DNA of 64,000 nucleotides from an uncultured Clostridia bacterium (lineage in GTDB: Bacteria; Bacillota; Clostridia; Lachnospirales; Anaerotignaceae): positions 145,620-209,619 of the forward strand of contig CAMBLO010000001.1 of assembly GCA_945868505.1 (NCBI GenBank). The letters are read 5' to 3'. Every line of letters begins with the position of its first letter. The first letter of the stretch is position 1. The position numbers and the translations under genes are program-made. The notes beneath the pieces are model-generated. The model searched no databases. It was not told where the DNA came from and worked only from the letters and a program-made list of their open reading frames with translations. Below, piece after piece: positions 51,256-60,550 of the stretch.

Positions 51256-53389
51256 AAAATGGTTGCGACGATTATTTGCGGTAGGGATGGTAATATCCTT
51301 GCTGGTAGGGCAGTGCATGACAGGTTTTGCCGCAGAGGATGGGGATGCTTCCATTGTTGTTTCCGGCGATGGCATTTATGAGGTGGAAACAGGGAACACA
51401 AATCTCGTGAAGCTGCAGATCAAAAATAAAGGAGATGGCACAGCGGAAAATGTGCATCTGGAGCCGAGAGTTCCCTCCGGCATTTCTCCTTTCCGCCTGA
51501 AGCTGCAGGGCGGCGGCGACCTGGGAGATTTGGGGGTTAATGCGGTCAAGACCGTTACACTGGAAGTCAAGATTGATGGCATCGTGGAGGAACCCAGTTA
51601 CAGCGTGCCCTTGAAATATACCTATAGCAGCCGTAATGGCAACAGCCATAGCGGCACAACAACCATTTATCTGAAGGTGAAGGGTTTCAACCGGGAGCCA
51701 GGCTTTGAACTGACAGATATGAAGCTTTCCCCGGAAACCATGAACCCTGGCAGCAGCGCAAGCCTGAGCGGTAAAGTTCTCAATACCGGCGGTCATGATA
51801 TGTATCAGGTGGAACTTTCCTTGGACAACCTGACCACGGACGGTATCAGTTTGGCGGGGGGCTTCAACAGCAAGATGATTTCCAAGCTTGCCGTTGGTGC
51901 AGGTACATCCTTTACCTTCCCTTTGGTAGCCAGCGCGGATATGGCGGCAGGGAATTATCCCGTTGCCATCAAGCTGAAATATCAGGATGAATTTGGAAAA
52001 GCCTATGAAAAGACCAATCAATTTTATGTGAATGTGGGCGGTGTTGCCGGCAGAAAGGCGGACTTGGAGATTCGCAATATGAAGGAGCCTGGTGGGGTTT
52101 ACGGCGTGAATCAGAATTTCACTGTTTCCTTCGATTTGTATAATAAGGGCGCAGTAACGGCAAAGGATATCGTCATTACGGCGGAGCCTGTGGACAGCTC
52201 TGCGGTGGTTCCCAAATCTGCCAGCATGAAAACCATCCATGCACTGGCACCGGGGGCAAGCACTCATCAGTCCTTTACCTTTGCGGGAACGGCAGCTTCC
52301 ACTTCCCAGAACTATGCCATCCAGTTTACGGTGGAATATACCTCCGGCGGTACGGCAACTACCACCTTCAAGCAGTTTGCGGGGGTCAATGTGAGCAATC
52401 CTGATAAGGACGAGGATGAAAACACAAGCAAACCGAAAATTATCGTCAGCAATTATGTATGTGATCCGCTGATCGTCATGGCGGGGGAAGAATTCGACCT
52501 GAAGCTGACGCTGATGAATACCCATAAGGATAAGGCAGTTAAAAATATCAAAATGTTCCTGACCTTGGCGGAGGAAACTTCCTCTGAAACGGAAAAATCC
52601 GGCAATATTTTTACACCGGTCAACAGCAGCAACACTTTCTATTTTGACTCTATCCGCCCCAAGGGAACGATGGATAAATCCCTGCGGCTCTATGTGGTAC
52701 CAGATGCCCAGCCTAAGACCTATACCCTGACGGTCAACTTTGAATACGAGGACAGCAAGGGAACGGAATATACAGCAACGGAACTTTTGGGCATCAATGT
52801 GAAACAGATGACAGAACTGCAGATCGATGATTTTTCCGTCCCTGAAACGGTGGAACAGTTCCAGCCTGTAACGGTGGCCTTCAGCTATTACAATACAGGC
52901 AAGGTTACCTTAAATAATTTGATGATTAAGGTTGAGGGCGATGTGGATTGCCCTAACAAGAGTACCTATATCGGAAACATGGAATCGGGTTATAGCGATT
53001 ATTTTGAAACCACCTTCACACCCAATAGTGTTGGTGAGGTGCCTGTCAGCATCATCATCAGCTATGAAGACCCCAGTGGGGAGACCATAGAGGAACGCAG
53101 AGATTTGCTGCTGAATGTTACAGAACCCTTTATGCCGGAAGATATGGAAGGAATGGAAGAAAATCCTCCTATGGATATGAAGCATATGGCAGTAGGTATC
53201 GGCATTTTGATCCTGTTGGCAGGGGCATTGGCAGTATTCGTGAAAAAACAGAAGGAACCGCCCAAAAGCACAGCGGAAAGCGTGAGCGATGTGGAGGAGC
53301 TGGAAGAAGAGGATGATTTGAACGACGATTTCGAAGAAGAAATCACAGAGATCATTCAGGAGGACAATAAAGAGGGGATGCCCTTATGA
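51248..53389 (+). CDS. Large surface protein with tandem CARDB-like domains and a C-terminal anchor
   Basis: 713 aa. Signal peptide to about residue 29 (LFAVGMVISLLVG, GFAA). The ectodomain appears to contain four to five immunoglobulin-like repeats of the CARDB/COG1361 type, seen as LVKLQIKNKGDGTAENVHLE, SLSGKVLNTGGHDMYQVELS, FTVSFDLYNKGAVTAKDIVI and VTVAFSYYNTGKVTLNNLMI. A single membrane segment (VGIGILILLAGALAVFV, about 647-665) and a short, strongly acidic cytoplasmic tail follow. It lies between the ATPase and permease of one operon, overlapping both, so it is probably the extracellular subunit of this ABC system. Confidence 0.82.
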   Translation: MSKKWLRRLFAVGMVISLLVGQCMTGFAAEDGDASIVVSGDGIYEVETGNTNLVKLQIKNKGDGTAENVHLEPRVPSGISPFRLKLQGGGDLGDLGVNAVKTVTLEVKIDGIVEEPSYSVPLKYTYSSRNGNSHSGTTTIYLKVKGFNREPGFELTDMKLSPETMNPGSSASLSGKVLNTGGHDMYQVELSLDNLTTDGISLAGGFNSKMISKLAVGAGTSFTFPLVASADMAAGNYPVAIKLKYQDEFGKAYEKTNQFYVNVGGVAGRKADLEIRNMKEPGGVYGVNQNFTVSFDLYNKGAVTAKDIVITAEPVDSSAVVPKSASMKTIHALAPGASTHQSFTFAGTAASTSQNYAIQFTVEYTSGGTATTTFKQFAGVNVSNPDKDEDENTSKPKIIVSNYVCDPLIVMAGEEFDLKLTLMNTHKDKAVKNIKMFLTLAEETSSETEKSGNIFTPVNSSNTFYFDSIRPKGTMDKSLRLYVVPDAQPKTYTLTVNFEYEDSKGTEYTATELLGINVKQMTELQIDDFSVPETVEQFQPVTVAFSYYNTGKVTLNNLMIKVEGDVDCPNKSTYIGNMESGYSDYFETTFTPNSVGEVPVSIIISYEDPSGETIEERRDLLLNVTEPFMPEDMEGMEENPPMDMKHMAVGIGILILLAGALAVFVKKQKEPPKSTAESVSDVEELEEEDDLNDDFEEEITEIIQEDNKEGMPL

Positions 53390-54699
53390 ACAAGAGAGAT
53401 ATGATCGACATGGCTCTGCGGAACCTTTTGAAGCGAAAGGTGCGTACTGTTCTGACAGTCCTTGGCGTTGTCATCGGTACGGCATCCATCGTTGTCATGG
53501 TTTCCATTGGCATTGGCATGAATGAGGGCTTTGCCCAACAACTGGAAAGCTGGGGCAGCCTGCAGGTCATCAATGTATACCCCAGCGGCGGCATGGTGTA
53601 TGATGAGGAATCAGATTCCATGAAGCAGGAAAAAAAGCAAGACGAGCTGAACGCCAAGGCGGTGGATACCTTTCGCCAGATGGAGCATGTGGAGGCGGTT
53701 TCCCCTGTCATAGAGGAATATATGTATCTGACGGCAGGAAAATATGTTGCCGATGCCAGCATTATGGGCATCGAGCCCGGCACCATGGAAGCCTTGGGCT
53801 ATAACGTGGAAGAAGGGCGCGCCCTGACAGCGGAGGATAGTAAAGCCATCGTCGTGGGGGGCGGCGTGGAATTTTACGACCCTAAGCTGAGCTGGGAAAT
53901 GCGGTATACCTCAGAACCGCCTCAAGTGGATGTGCTGAACGAAAAAATCAGTATCACCTATGACTGGAATTATGGCACACGCAATGCGGATAAGAGCATC
54001 AAGCCTGTGAAGGTGGATGCGGTGGGTAAGCTTTCTGCAGAAGGCAGTGACAGTTGGCGTGTCATCATGCCCATCAAGGAACTGGAAAAAATACAGAAGG
54101 CCAGACAGGAATGGGAGCAGAAAAAATACGGCTCCAACAATTCCTCCAACCGCAACCAGTCCAAGGAATATCAGCAGGTTTTGGTCAAGGTAGACGAGAT
54201 GGACAATGTGCAGGGCGTACAGCAGCAAATCAAGGATTTGGGATTTCGTGCATCCAGTTTGACAGACGAACTGAATGCTATGAAGGAGACTACCAAAATG
54301 CTGCGGCTGGTACTGGGTGCCATTGGTGCCGTTTCCATGGTGGTGGCAGCCATCAGTATCACCAATACCATGGTCATGGCAATTTATGAGCGGACGAAGG
54401 AAATCGGCATTATGAAGGTCATTGGGGCATCCCTGAAGGATATCAAAGGCTTGTTCCTGACAGAAGCGGCCTTCATCGGCTTTTCCGGCGGCGTCATCGG
54501 GATTGTGGTGAGCTTCGGCATCTCGTTTATTGTGAATCTGGTGGCATCCCGTCAGGGCAGCACCATGCAGTCTGCTATCCCTTTGTGGCTGGCTTTCGGC
54601 GGCGTGGCCTTTGCCACGGGTGTCGGCATCCTTTCGGGCTATCTGCCTGCGAAACGTGCCATGAAGCTGAGCGCTCTGACAGCCATCAAAACAGAATAA
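53386..54699 (+). CDS. MacB/FtsX-type ABC transporter permease
   Basis: 437 aa. An N-terminal segment LLKRKVRTVLTVLGVVIGTA precedes a large extracellular MacB periplasmic-core-like domain (about 45-290), then three helices of the FtsX domain (AIGAVSMVVAAISITNTMVM, GIMKVIGASLKDIKGLFLTE, ...). This four-helix topology is typical of mechanotransmission ABC proteins. It starts in a 4-nt overlap with the surface-protein gene. A terminator follows. Confidence 0.93.
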   Translation: MNKRDMIDMALRNLLKRKVRTVLTVLGVVIGTASIVVMVSIGIGMNEGFAQQLESWGSLQVINVYPSGGMVYDEESDSMKQEKKQDELNAKAVDTFRQMEHVEAVSPVIEEYMYLTAGKYVADASIMGIEPGTMEALGYNVEEGRALTAEDSKAIVVGGGVEFYDPKLSWEMRYTSEPPQVDVLNEKISITYDWNYGTRNADKSIKPVKVDAVGKLSAEGSDSWRVIMPIKELEKIQKARQEWEQKKYGSNNSSNRNQSKEYQQVLVKVDEMDNVQGVQQQIKDLGFRASSLTDELNAMKETTKMLRLVLGAIGAVSMVVAAISITNTMVMAIYERTKEIGIMKVIGASLKDIKGLFLTEAAFIGFSGGVIGIVVSFGISFIVNLVASRQGSTMQSAIPLWLAFGGVAFATGVGILSGYLPAKRAMKLSALTAIKTE

Positions 54700-54707
54700 A
54701 AGTGAGT

Positions 54708-54749
54708 AAAGGCATTCCTAATTGGGTATTGGGGAATGCCTTTCTTTTT
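54708..54749 (+). terminator. Terminator of the MacB-type operon
   Basis: AAAGGCATTCC and GGAATGCCTTT are perfect arms around 14 nt, then CTTTTT. Confidence 0.85.
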
Positions 54750-54822
54750 GAAAAATTTTTTCATAGTTTCTTTTTTTCTGCTAAAACTAACGGCAATATG
54801 GCAAGCAGAAAGGAAGAAGCCT

Positions 54823-55491
54823 ATGCTCATTGAATTTGCCAGTGCCCCTGCGGCGGCGGGGCTGTTTTTTCTGTATATCAAGGATAAATACGAAAAGGAA
54901 CCGTGGAAAATGCTCTTTCTGGGGCTGCTGTTCGGGTTGTATACGGCGGCGGTGGTCTATGCCTTCGGCACATGGCTGGAGGTGCGCTTTCCCCATGAAG
55001 AAACGCCCTTCTATACGGCGTTTTTCAGCTCGGCAGGGGTGGAGGAACTGGTAAAATTCCTCTTTCTTTTCCTGCTCATCTGGGGAAACAAAAACTTCAA
55101 TGAGCCACTGGATGGGATTGTCTACGGCGTATTCGTTTCCCTTGGCTTTGCCTGGGTGGAAAATATCATTTATGTGACCCACCCTGTTCTGGGGGGATAT
55201 GAAACGGCGCTGACACGGGCCCTCCTTTCTGTGCCGGGGCATGGGCTGTTTGGGGTGCAGATGGGCTATTATCTGGCTCTGGGAAAGTATCAAAATGAGA
55301 GAAAATATATGCCTTTGGCGTTTTCCATGCCCTATCTTGCCCATGGGCTGTATAATTTTTTCCTGCTGGAAAAGGAGTGGATCTGCTGGGTGCTTTTCGC
55401 GGCCCTGGAAATCTGGCTTTGGGTATCGGGCATGAGGAAAATCAAGCTGCTGCAACTCTGCTCCCCCTTTCGGAAAAAGAATATGGGGTAG
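54823..55491 (+). CDS. prsW: PrsW-family glutamic intramembrane protease
   Basis: 222 aa polytopic membrane protein. The catalytic pair EE (74-75) lies in GVEELVKFLFLF; YGVFVSLGFAWVENIIYV and PGHGLFGVQMGYYLALGKY are the other conserved blocks. In Bacillus, PrsW starts cleavage of an anti-sigma factor; no sigma/anti-sigma pair is nearby here. The ATG at 54823 follows AAAGGAAG, and the longer track ORF has no Shine-Dalgarno. Confidence 0.9.
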   Translation: MLIEFASAPAAAGLFFLYIKDKYEKEPWKMLFLGLLFGLYTAAVVYAFGTWLEVRFPHEETPFYTAFFSSAGVEELVKFLFLFLLIWGNKNFNEPLDGIVYGVFVSLGFAWVENIIYVTHPVLGGYETALTRALLSVPGHGLFGVQMGYYLALGKYQNERKYMPLAFSMPYLAHGLYNFFLLEKEWICWVLFAALEIWLWVSGMRKIKLLQLCSPFRKKNMG

Positions 55492-55527
55492 ATTCAGACC
55501 CAGCGGGAGAATCTTTTTGGAAATACC

Positions 55528-55556
55528 TTGAAAAAGAATAGAAAAAGCGATATACT
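55528..55556 (+). promoter_or_regulatory. Promoter of the Nudix gene
   Basis: TTGAAA and TATACT are 17 bp apart, 41 nt before the start. Confidence 0.8.
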
Positions 55557-55596
55557 ATAGACAGTGCAAAAAACTGAATAGGCGGGAGGAAAAACG

Positions 55597-56061
55597 ATGA
55601 TAGAAGCAGTCAGCTGCGGCGGCGTCGTGATATACAAGTGGAAGATCCTTCTGCTGTATAAAAACCAGAATGGCAGATATATGGGCTGGGTCCTTCCCAA
55701 GGGCACAGTGGAAGAAGGCGAGACTTATCGGCAGACAGCTTTGCGGGAAGTAAAGGAAGAAAGCGGGGCCAACGGCGAGATTATCAAATACGTCGGCAAG
55801 ACCCAATATACCTTTAAAGGCAGCGAGGATACCGTCAGCAAAACCGTGCATTGGTATCTGATGAGTGCCAATTCCTTCTATTGCAAACCCCAGAGCGAGG
55901 AATTCTTTGCCGATGCCGGCTTCTATAAATTCCATGAAGCTTACCATTTGCTGAAATTCAACGATGAACGCCAAATCTTGAAAAAAGCATACTATGAGTA
56001 TAGTGAAATGCGGAAAAACAAAGAGTTTTTGAGAAAGAAATTCGGTGAAAGCAAATCATAA
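55597..56061 (+). CDS. Nudix hydrolase
   Basis: 154 aa. The Nudix box G36-x5-E42-x7-R50-E51-x2-E54-E55-x-G57 is complete (GTVEEGETYRQTALREVKEE). PKGTVEEGE preceded by a WVLPKG strand resembles diadenosine-polyphosphate or diphosphoinositol-type hydrolases, but the substrate is unknown. The C-terminal ~30 residues are a basic helix. It is followed 25 nt later by a small membrane protein gene. Confidence 0.93.
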   Translation: MIEAVSCGGVVIYKWKILLLYKNQNGRYMGWVLPKGTVEEGETYRQTALREVKEESGANGEIIKYVGKTQYTFKGSEDTVSKTVHWYLMSANSFYCKPQSEEFFADAGFYKFHEAYHLLKFNDERQILKKAYYEYSEMRKNKEFLRKKFGESKS

Positions 56062-56085
56062 AAATCCAAAAGGAGAGATGCGATT

Positions 56086-56385
56086 ATGAAAAAATATTTT
56101 GAAGCAGCACCCAACTTTGATGGTCTGAGAGAAAGAATCATCGTTTTGAAAGACGGCGAAGACAAAAAGACTTTGTTTGCTGTGATCGCTCTGGTAACAG
56201 CTGTATTGATCGCTGTCACAGTAGGCGTTGTTTACTTGCTGAAAACAAAAATGGATGATGAATACGAAGAAGAATGGGATTACGACTGGGACGATCTGGA
56301 TGACGAATTCTGTGAAGACGATGAATGTGAATGCTGCTGCACAGATAAAGACGTTGACGATTCTGTAAAAGTAGAACAGGTTTGA
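56086..56385 (+). CDS. Small membrane protein with an acidic, Cys-rich tail
   Basis: 99 aa, no family recognised with certainty. Residues 28-52 form one hydrophobic helix (LFAVIALVTAVLIAVTVGVVY). The rest is extremely acidic (DDEYEEEWDYDWDDLDDEF) and ends with a Cys cluster, CEDDECECCC. Four of five cysteines are within eight residues. The tail may bind a metal; its side of the membrane is uncertain. A good AGGAGA Shine-Dalgarno and the terminator after it show it is a real gene. Confidence 0.8.
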   Translation: MKKYFEAAPNFDGLRERIIVLKDGEDKKTLFAVIALVTAVLIAVTVGVVYLLKTKMDDEYEEEWDYDWDDLDDEFCEDDECECCCTDKDVDDSVKVEQV

Positions 56386-56405
56386 TCCTGCTGGAAAAGA
56401 AAAAT

Positions 56406-56444
56406 AAGAGGGTGGGGATTTTTCCTGCTGCGCCCTCTTTTTTT
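56406..56444 (+). terminator. Terminator before cggR
   Basis: AAGAGGGTG and CGCCCTCTT pair, followed by TTTTT. Confidence 0.75.
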
Positions 56445-56453
56445 ATGGAAACT

Positions 56454-56478
56454 GGGACAAAAAAGGAACTTGCGGGAC
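56454..56478 (+). promoter_or_regulatory. Candidate CggR half-site pair upstream of cggR
   Basis: Two direct GGGAC repeats lie exactly 20 bp apart (56454 and 56474), about two helical turns. CggR operators in Bacillus contain GGGAC half-sites in direct repeat, so autoregulation is possible. The TGTC part is not conserved. Confidence 0.35.
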
Positions 56479-56509
56479 GAATGATAGCCAAATAAGGTGT
56501 GTGAGAAAA

Positions 56510-57538
56510 ATGGAATATAAATTGCAACTGGTCAAGAAAATCGCGCCGGATTTGACAGAAGAAATTGTAAAGCGCTACCGTGTATTGAAAACTGTCAGAC
56601 TGCTGCAGCCCTGCGGGCGGCGCCTTGTGGTGCTTTCCCTTGGCATGACAGAACGGACAGTGCGCAGCGAAATCGAACGGCTGAGTGCCCAGAATCTGGT
56701 GCACGTTTCCAAGATCGGCATGAGCCTGACGGAAGAAGGTATGGAGGTGCTGGAAGGCTTGGAAGGCATCTTCTCTGCATTGACAGGTCTTTCTATTTTG
56801 GAAGAACGGCTGACAGATGCATTGGGTGCCCAGAAGGTATTCATTGCCCAGGGGGACAGCGATGGCAGCGAACGGGCCCAGAAGGAAATGGGGCAGCTGG
56901 CGGCTCGTGTCCTTTCGGAAAATACAACAGCAGACCTGCGGATTGCCATTGCCGGTGGCTCTGCTATGGCGGAACTGGTGCAGGCGGCTTCCGAAGCATC
57001 GTCGCCCATGGCAAAAATGGTGCTTCCTGCCCGTGGCAGCATCGGCCGCAGATTGGAGCTGCAGGCGGATACCTTGGCGGCAAAGCTGGCAGGCAAATTG
57101 CAGGCGGATTATCGTTTGTTGCATCTGCCTGATAATCTGAGCCTTCATGTGCTGGATGAAATGAAGAAGGACCCGGATATCGCTGAGACCATTGAAGAAA
57201 TGGAACAGGCGAACATTTTGCTTTTGGGCGTGGGCAATGCGCTGGAAATGGCGGAAAAACGCCGTTTGGATGAAACCATCCGCAAACAACTGGAAAAAGA
57301 CCATGCTGTGGCGGAAGCCTGCGGATATTATTTTGACGGAACGGGAAAAGTTGTTTATGAAACCCGCTCCATCGGCATAGATTTTAAAGATATTGATAAG
57401 ATGGACTGCATCATTGTGGTGGCAGGCGGCAAGAAAAAGGCAGAAAGCCTGCTGGCAGTCAGCCACAGGATCCCAAATGGTATTTTTGTGACGGATGAAG
57501 GCGCAGCTTTGGAAATGTTGAGGCTTGCGGGAAAGTAA
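56510..57538 (+). CDS. cggR: Central glycolytic genes regulator (SorC/CggR family)
   Basis: 342 aa. An N-terminal helix-turn-helix (RLVVLSLGMTERTVRSEIERL, about 38-60) precedes a sugar-phosphate-binding SorC domain (about 90-342) with IAIAGGSAMAELV, LPARGSIGRRLELQADTLAA and ANILLLGVGNALEMAEKR. CggR represses glycolytic genes until fructose 1,6-bisphosphate binds. The ATG at 56510 is well spaced from AAGGTG; the track's GTG is not. It lies directly before the pgk-tpiA-gpmI-eno genes, but gapA, its usual neighbour, is not here. Confidence 0.93.
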   Translation: MEYKLQLVKKIAPDLTEEIVKRYRVLKTVRLLQPCGRRLVVLSLGMTERTVRSEIERLSAQNLVHVSKIGMSLTEEGMEVLEGLEGIFSALTGLSILEERLTDALGAQKVFIAQGDSDGSERAQKEMGQLAARVLSENTTADLRIAIAGGSAMAELVQAASEASSPMAKMVLPARGSIGRRLELQADTLAAKLAGKLQADYRLLHLPDNLSLHVLDEMKKDPDIAETIEEMEQANILLLGVGNALEMAEKRRLDETIRKQLEKDHAVAEACGYYFDGTGKVVYETRSIGIDFKDIDKMDCIIVVAGGKKKAESLLAVSHRIPNGIFVTDEGAALEMLRLAGK

Positions 57539-57553
57539 ATCTTATCGTATAAT
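57525..57553 (+). promoter_or_regulatory. Promoter of the pgk-eno glycolytic operon
   Basis: TTGCGG and TATAAT are 17 bp apart. The -35 box lies within the last codons of cggR. Confidence 0.8.
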
Positions 57554-57562
57554 ATCTTTTGA

Positions 57563-57579
57563 GGGACATTTTTCGTCCC
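57563..57579 (+). promoter_or_regulatory. Candidate CggR operator of the glycolytic operon
   Basis: GGGAC-ATTTTTC-GTCCC is an inverted repeat starting 10 bp after the -10 box, that is, at the transcription start. Position and GGGAC half-site fit a CggR roadblock operator. Confidence 0.65.
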
Positions 57580-57688
57580 AAATAAAGATGTGATTACTTT
57601 TATAATAGAGTTGTTTCATAATAGAGCAGATTCATGGGAAAACTCTAGGGTATCAGGCTTCGGCCAAATGCAGAAAGGAGAAATACGG

Positions 57689-58882
57689 ATGCTGAACAAG
57701 AAAACAGTGGACGATTTGCAGGTAAAAGGAAAACGCGTATTGGTAAGATGTGACTTCAATGTACCTTTGAAGGATGGCGTCATCACAGATGAAAACAGAA
57801 TCACAGCAGCACTTCCTACCATCAAAAAGCTGATGGGCGATGGTGCGAAGGTTATCCTTTGCTCTCACATGGGCAAACCCAAGGGTGAAGTGAAACCCGA
57901 ACTTTCTCTGGCTCCTGTAGCGAAGAGACTTTCCGAACTGCTGGAAAAAGAAGTTGTTTTTGCAAAAGATGACAACGTAGTTGGTGAAAATGCAAAGGCA
58001 GCAGTGGCAGCCATGAAAGACGGCGATGTGATCCTGCTGGAAAACACCCGTTATAGAAAAGAAGAAACAAAGAACGAAGAAAACTTCAGCAAGGAACTGG
58101 CTTCTCTGGCAGATATTTTTGTAAACGATGCTTTCGGCACCAGCCACAGAGCCCACTGCTCCACCGTTGGCGTGACAGAATTTGTAAAAGAATCTGCTGT
58201 TGGCTATCTGATGGAAAAAGAAATCGAATTCCTAGGCAATGCGGTAAACAGCCCCGAAAGACCCTTTGTAGCGATTCTGGGCGGCTCCAAGGTTTCCGAT
58301 AAGATCAATGTTATCAATAACCTGCTGGAAAAGGTAGATACCCTCATCATCGGCGGCGGCATGGCATATACCTTCGCTGTGGCACAGGGCGGCAAAGTCG
58401 GCAATTCCCTGCTGGAAGAGGATAAAGTGCCTTATGCTGTGGAAATGATGAAAAAAGCAGAAGAAAAAGGCGTGAAATTCCTGACACCTGTGGATACTGT
58501 TATCACACAGGAATTCAAGAATGATACAGAATATAAAACAGTGCCTACCGGCGAAATTCCCGATGGCTGGATGGGTCTGGATATCGGCGAAGAAACCAGA
58601 AAACAGTTTGCCGATGCCATCAAGGGTGCGAAAACAGTGGTTTGGAACGGACCTATGGGTGTATTTGAATTTGAAAACTTTGCAAAGGGCACAAAGGCTG
58701 TGGCAGAGGCTATGGCTTCCATTGATGCCACAACCATTATCGGTGGCGGCGATTCTGCGGCGGCAGTGAACCAGTTGGGCTATGGCGATAAAATGACTCA
58801 TATCTCCACAGGCGGCGGTGCTTCTCTGGAATTTTTGGAAGGCAAAGAGCTGCCCGGTGTAGTTGCGGTAGATGATAAATAA
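57689..58882 (+). CDS. pgk: Phosphoglycerate kinase
   Basis: 397 aa two-domain kinase that makes ATP from 1,3-bisphosphoglycerate. [25 protein letters not shown] and the C-terminal [13 protein letters not shown] and [13 protein letters not shown] are conserved. The ATG at 57689 follows AAAGGAGA; the track ORF begins in the leader. First gene of the operon. Confidence 0.97.
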   Translation: MLNKKTVDDLQVKGKRVLVRCDFNVPLKDGVITDENRITAALPTIKKLMGDGAKVILCSHMGKPKGEVKPELSLAPVAKRLSELLEKEVVFAKDDNVVGENAKAAVAAMKDGDVILLENTRYRKEETKNEENFSKELASLADIFVNDAFGTSHRAHCSTVGVTEFVKESAVGYLMEKEIEFLGNAVNSPERPFVAILGGSKVSDKINVINNLLEKVDTLIIGGGMAYTFAVAQGGKVGNSLLEEDKVPYAVEMMKKAEEKGVKFLTPVDTVITQEFKNDTEYKTVPTGEIPDGWMGLDIGEETRKQFADAIKGAKTVVWNGPMGVFEFENFAKGTKAVAEAMASIDATTIIGGGDSAAAVNQLGYGDKMTHISTGGGASLEFLEGKELPGVVAVDDK

Positions 58883-58904
58883 GGATTGAAAGAGCGGAAA
58901 TAAA

Positions 58905-59810
58905 ATGGGGAGTAAGAAAACAGCAACGGCTCTGCTGGCATTGATGATTTCCCTCCTTCCCCTTTCTGTGGCATATGCTGCGGAGGGAGAGGAGGCGGCA
59001 GAGCCCCAATATGTAAAATGTGTCGAAACGGCGGAGGACCCGGAAGCCTTGGCAGGGGAGTATATCCCTGTATTGATGTATCACCACTTTGCCATCCGTG
59101 ATATGGGCAGCGGCAATGGCGTTGTCACAACGGTGGAGGAATTGGAGGATCAACTGCGATATTTGAAAGCGGAGGGATATAAAATCATCACTCTGGAGCA
59201 GTTGGACAACCTCCTGGCAAAGGCAGAGAAGGATACCTGGGCAAAGGGCGCAGGCCTTGGGCTGGAAAAAAAATATCTTTGTATTACCATGGATGATGGC
59301 TATTACAGCAATTATGATCTGGCCTATCCTTTATTTCAGAAATATCGTGCGCCTGCTTCTGTTTTTGCGGTGACGGATTTTGTTACAGAGCAGAAGGGAA
59401 TTCAGAAATTCACATGGAAACAGGCGAGAGAAATGGAAGAGAAAGGCTATATGAAGGTATACAGCCATACGGCGGATCATCAGCCGGTGGAAGCCGGAGC
59501 GGAAGATGCCTTCCTTGCTTCTGTGCAAAAAAGCGAGGAAGCCTTGGCAGAAAACCTGAGGACAGATCATGTCAAAGCCATTTCCTATCCCAATGGACGA
59601 TACACAGAGGAAGCACAGCGCCTTTTGGATGAGGACGGCTACGTGCTGCAGTTTACCGTTGAAAACAGCGTGATTACAAGAAAAACGCCAAGAAACGAAT
59701 TGCCTCGTATCATGATTTCCTCCGGCATGGATGGAAAAGAAGTGGTGCGAAGAATAGAACTGGCTGCGGAGAGAGCCTTCGCAGCGGAAAGAGAAGGGAA
59801 TGAATCATGA
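58905..59810 (+). CDS. Secreted polysaccharide deacetylase
   Basis: 301 aa with a signal peptide to about residue 26 ([19 protein letters not shown]). The NodB-type domain has [16 protein letters not shown] with the catalytic Asp pair, and SHTADH giving the H-x3-H metal site. Such enzymes deacetylate peptidoglycan or chitin-like polymers. It is unexpected inside a glycolytic operon: it lies 22 nt after pgk and overlaps tpiA by 4 nt, so it must be cotranscribed. The Shine-Dalgarno is weak. Confidence 0.9.
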   Translation: MGSKKTATALLALMISLLPLSVAYAAEGEEAAEPQYVKCVETAEDPEALAGEYIPVLMYHHFAIRDMGSGNGVVTTVEELEDQLRYLKAEGYKIITLEQLDNLLAKAEKDTWAKGAGLGLEKKYLCITMDDGYYSNYDLAYPLFQKYRAPASVFAVTDFVTEQKGIQKFTWKQAREMEEKGYMKVYSHTADHQPVEAGAEDAFLASVQKSEEALAENLRTDHVKAISYPNGRYTEEAQRLLDEDGYVLQFTVENSVITRKTPRNELPRIMISSGMDGKEVVRRIELAAERAFAAEREGNES

Positions 59811-60550
59811 GAAAGAAAATCATTGCAGGTAACTGGAAAATGAATAAAACTCCCAAGGAAGCAGCAGAATTCTGCAGGTTGATGAAGGATAAGGCGGCTT
59901 CTGCGGATGCGGAAGTGGTATTCTGTGTGCCTTTTGTAGACCTGTATCCCGTTCTGGAAGAACTGAAGGGCACAGGCATCGGCGTTGGTGCGGAAAATAT
60001 GCACTTTGAAGACAGCGGTGCCTACACAGGGGAGGTTTCTGCACCTATGCTGAAGGAAATGGGTGTTGGCTATGTGGTTCTGGGTCATTCGGAACGCCGC
60101 CAGTATTTCGGCGAAACGGACGAGTCCGTGAATAAAAAAGTAAAGAAGGCATTGGAAGCAGGTATCGTGCCCATCATGTGCTGCGGCGAAACACTGGAAC
60201 AGCGAGAAGCAGGCATCACCATTGAGTGGGTACGCATCCAGATCAAATGCGGTCTGGCAGGCGTTTCTGCGGAGGATGTGAAAAAAGTTGTCATTGCTTA
60301 CGAACCCATTTGGGCCATTGGTACAGGCAAAACAGCTACATCTGAACAGGCGCAGGAAGTATGTCATGCCATCCGTGAAGTGCTGGCGGAAGTATATGGC
60401 AAGGAAGTTGCCGATGCAGTACGTATCCAGTATGGAGGCAGTGTAAACGGCAAAAATGCTGCAGAGCTTTTCGCTATGGAGGATATTGATGGCGGTCTGG
60501 TTGGCGGTGCCAGCCTGAAAGAAGAATTTGCGCAGATTGTACACTATTGA
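59807..60550 (+). CDS. tpiA: Triosephosphate isomerase
   Basis: 247 aa TIM barrel. NWKMN with Lys11, [12 protein letters not shown] with His94 and [14 protein letters not shown] with Glu166 are the catalytic elements, and [10 protein letters not shown] is the phosphate loop. The start overlaps the deacetylase stop. A palindrome-rich spacer follows. Confidence 0.98.
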   Translation: MRKKIIAGNWKMNKTPKEAAEFCRLMKDKAASADAEVVFCVPFVDLYPVLEELKGTGIGVGAENMHFEDSGAYTGEVSAPMLKEMGVGYVVLGHSERRQYFGETDESVNKKVKKALEAGIVPIMCCGETLEQREAGITIEWVRIQIKCGLAGVSAEDVKKVVIAYEPIWAIGTGKTATSEQAQEVCHAIREVLAEVYGKEVADAVRIQYGGSVNGKNAAELFAMEDIDGGLVGGASLKEEFAQIVHY

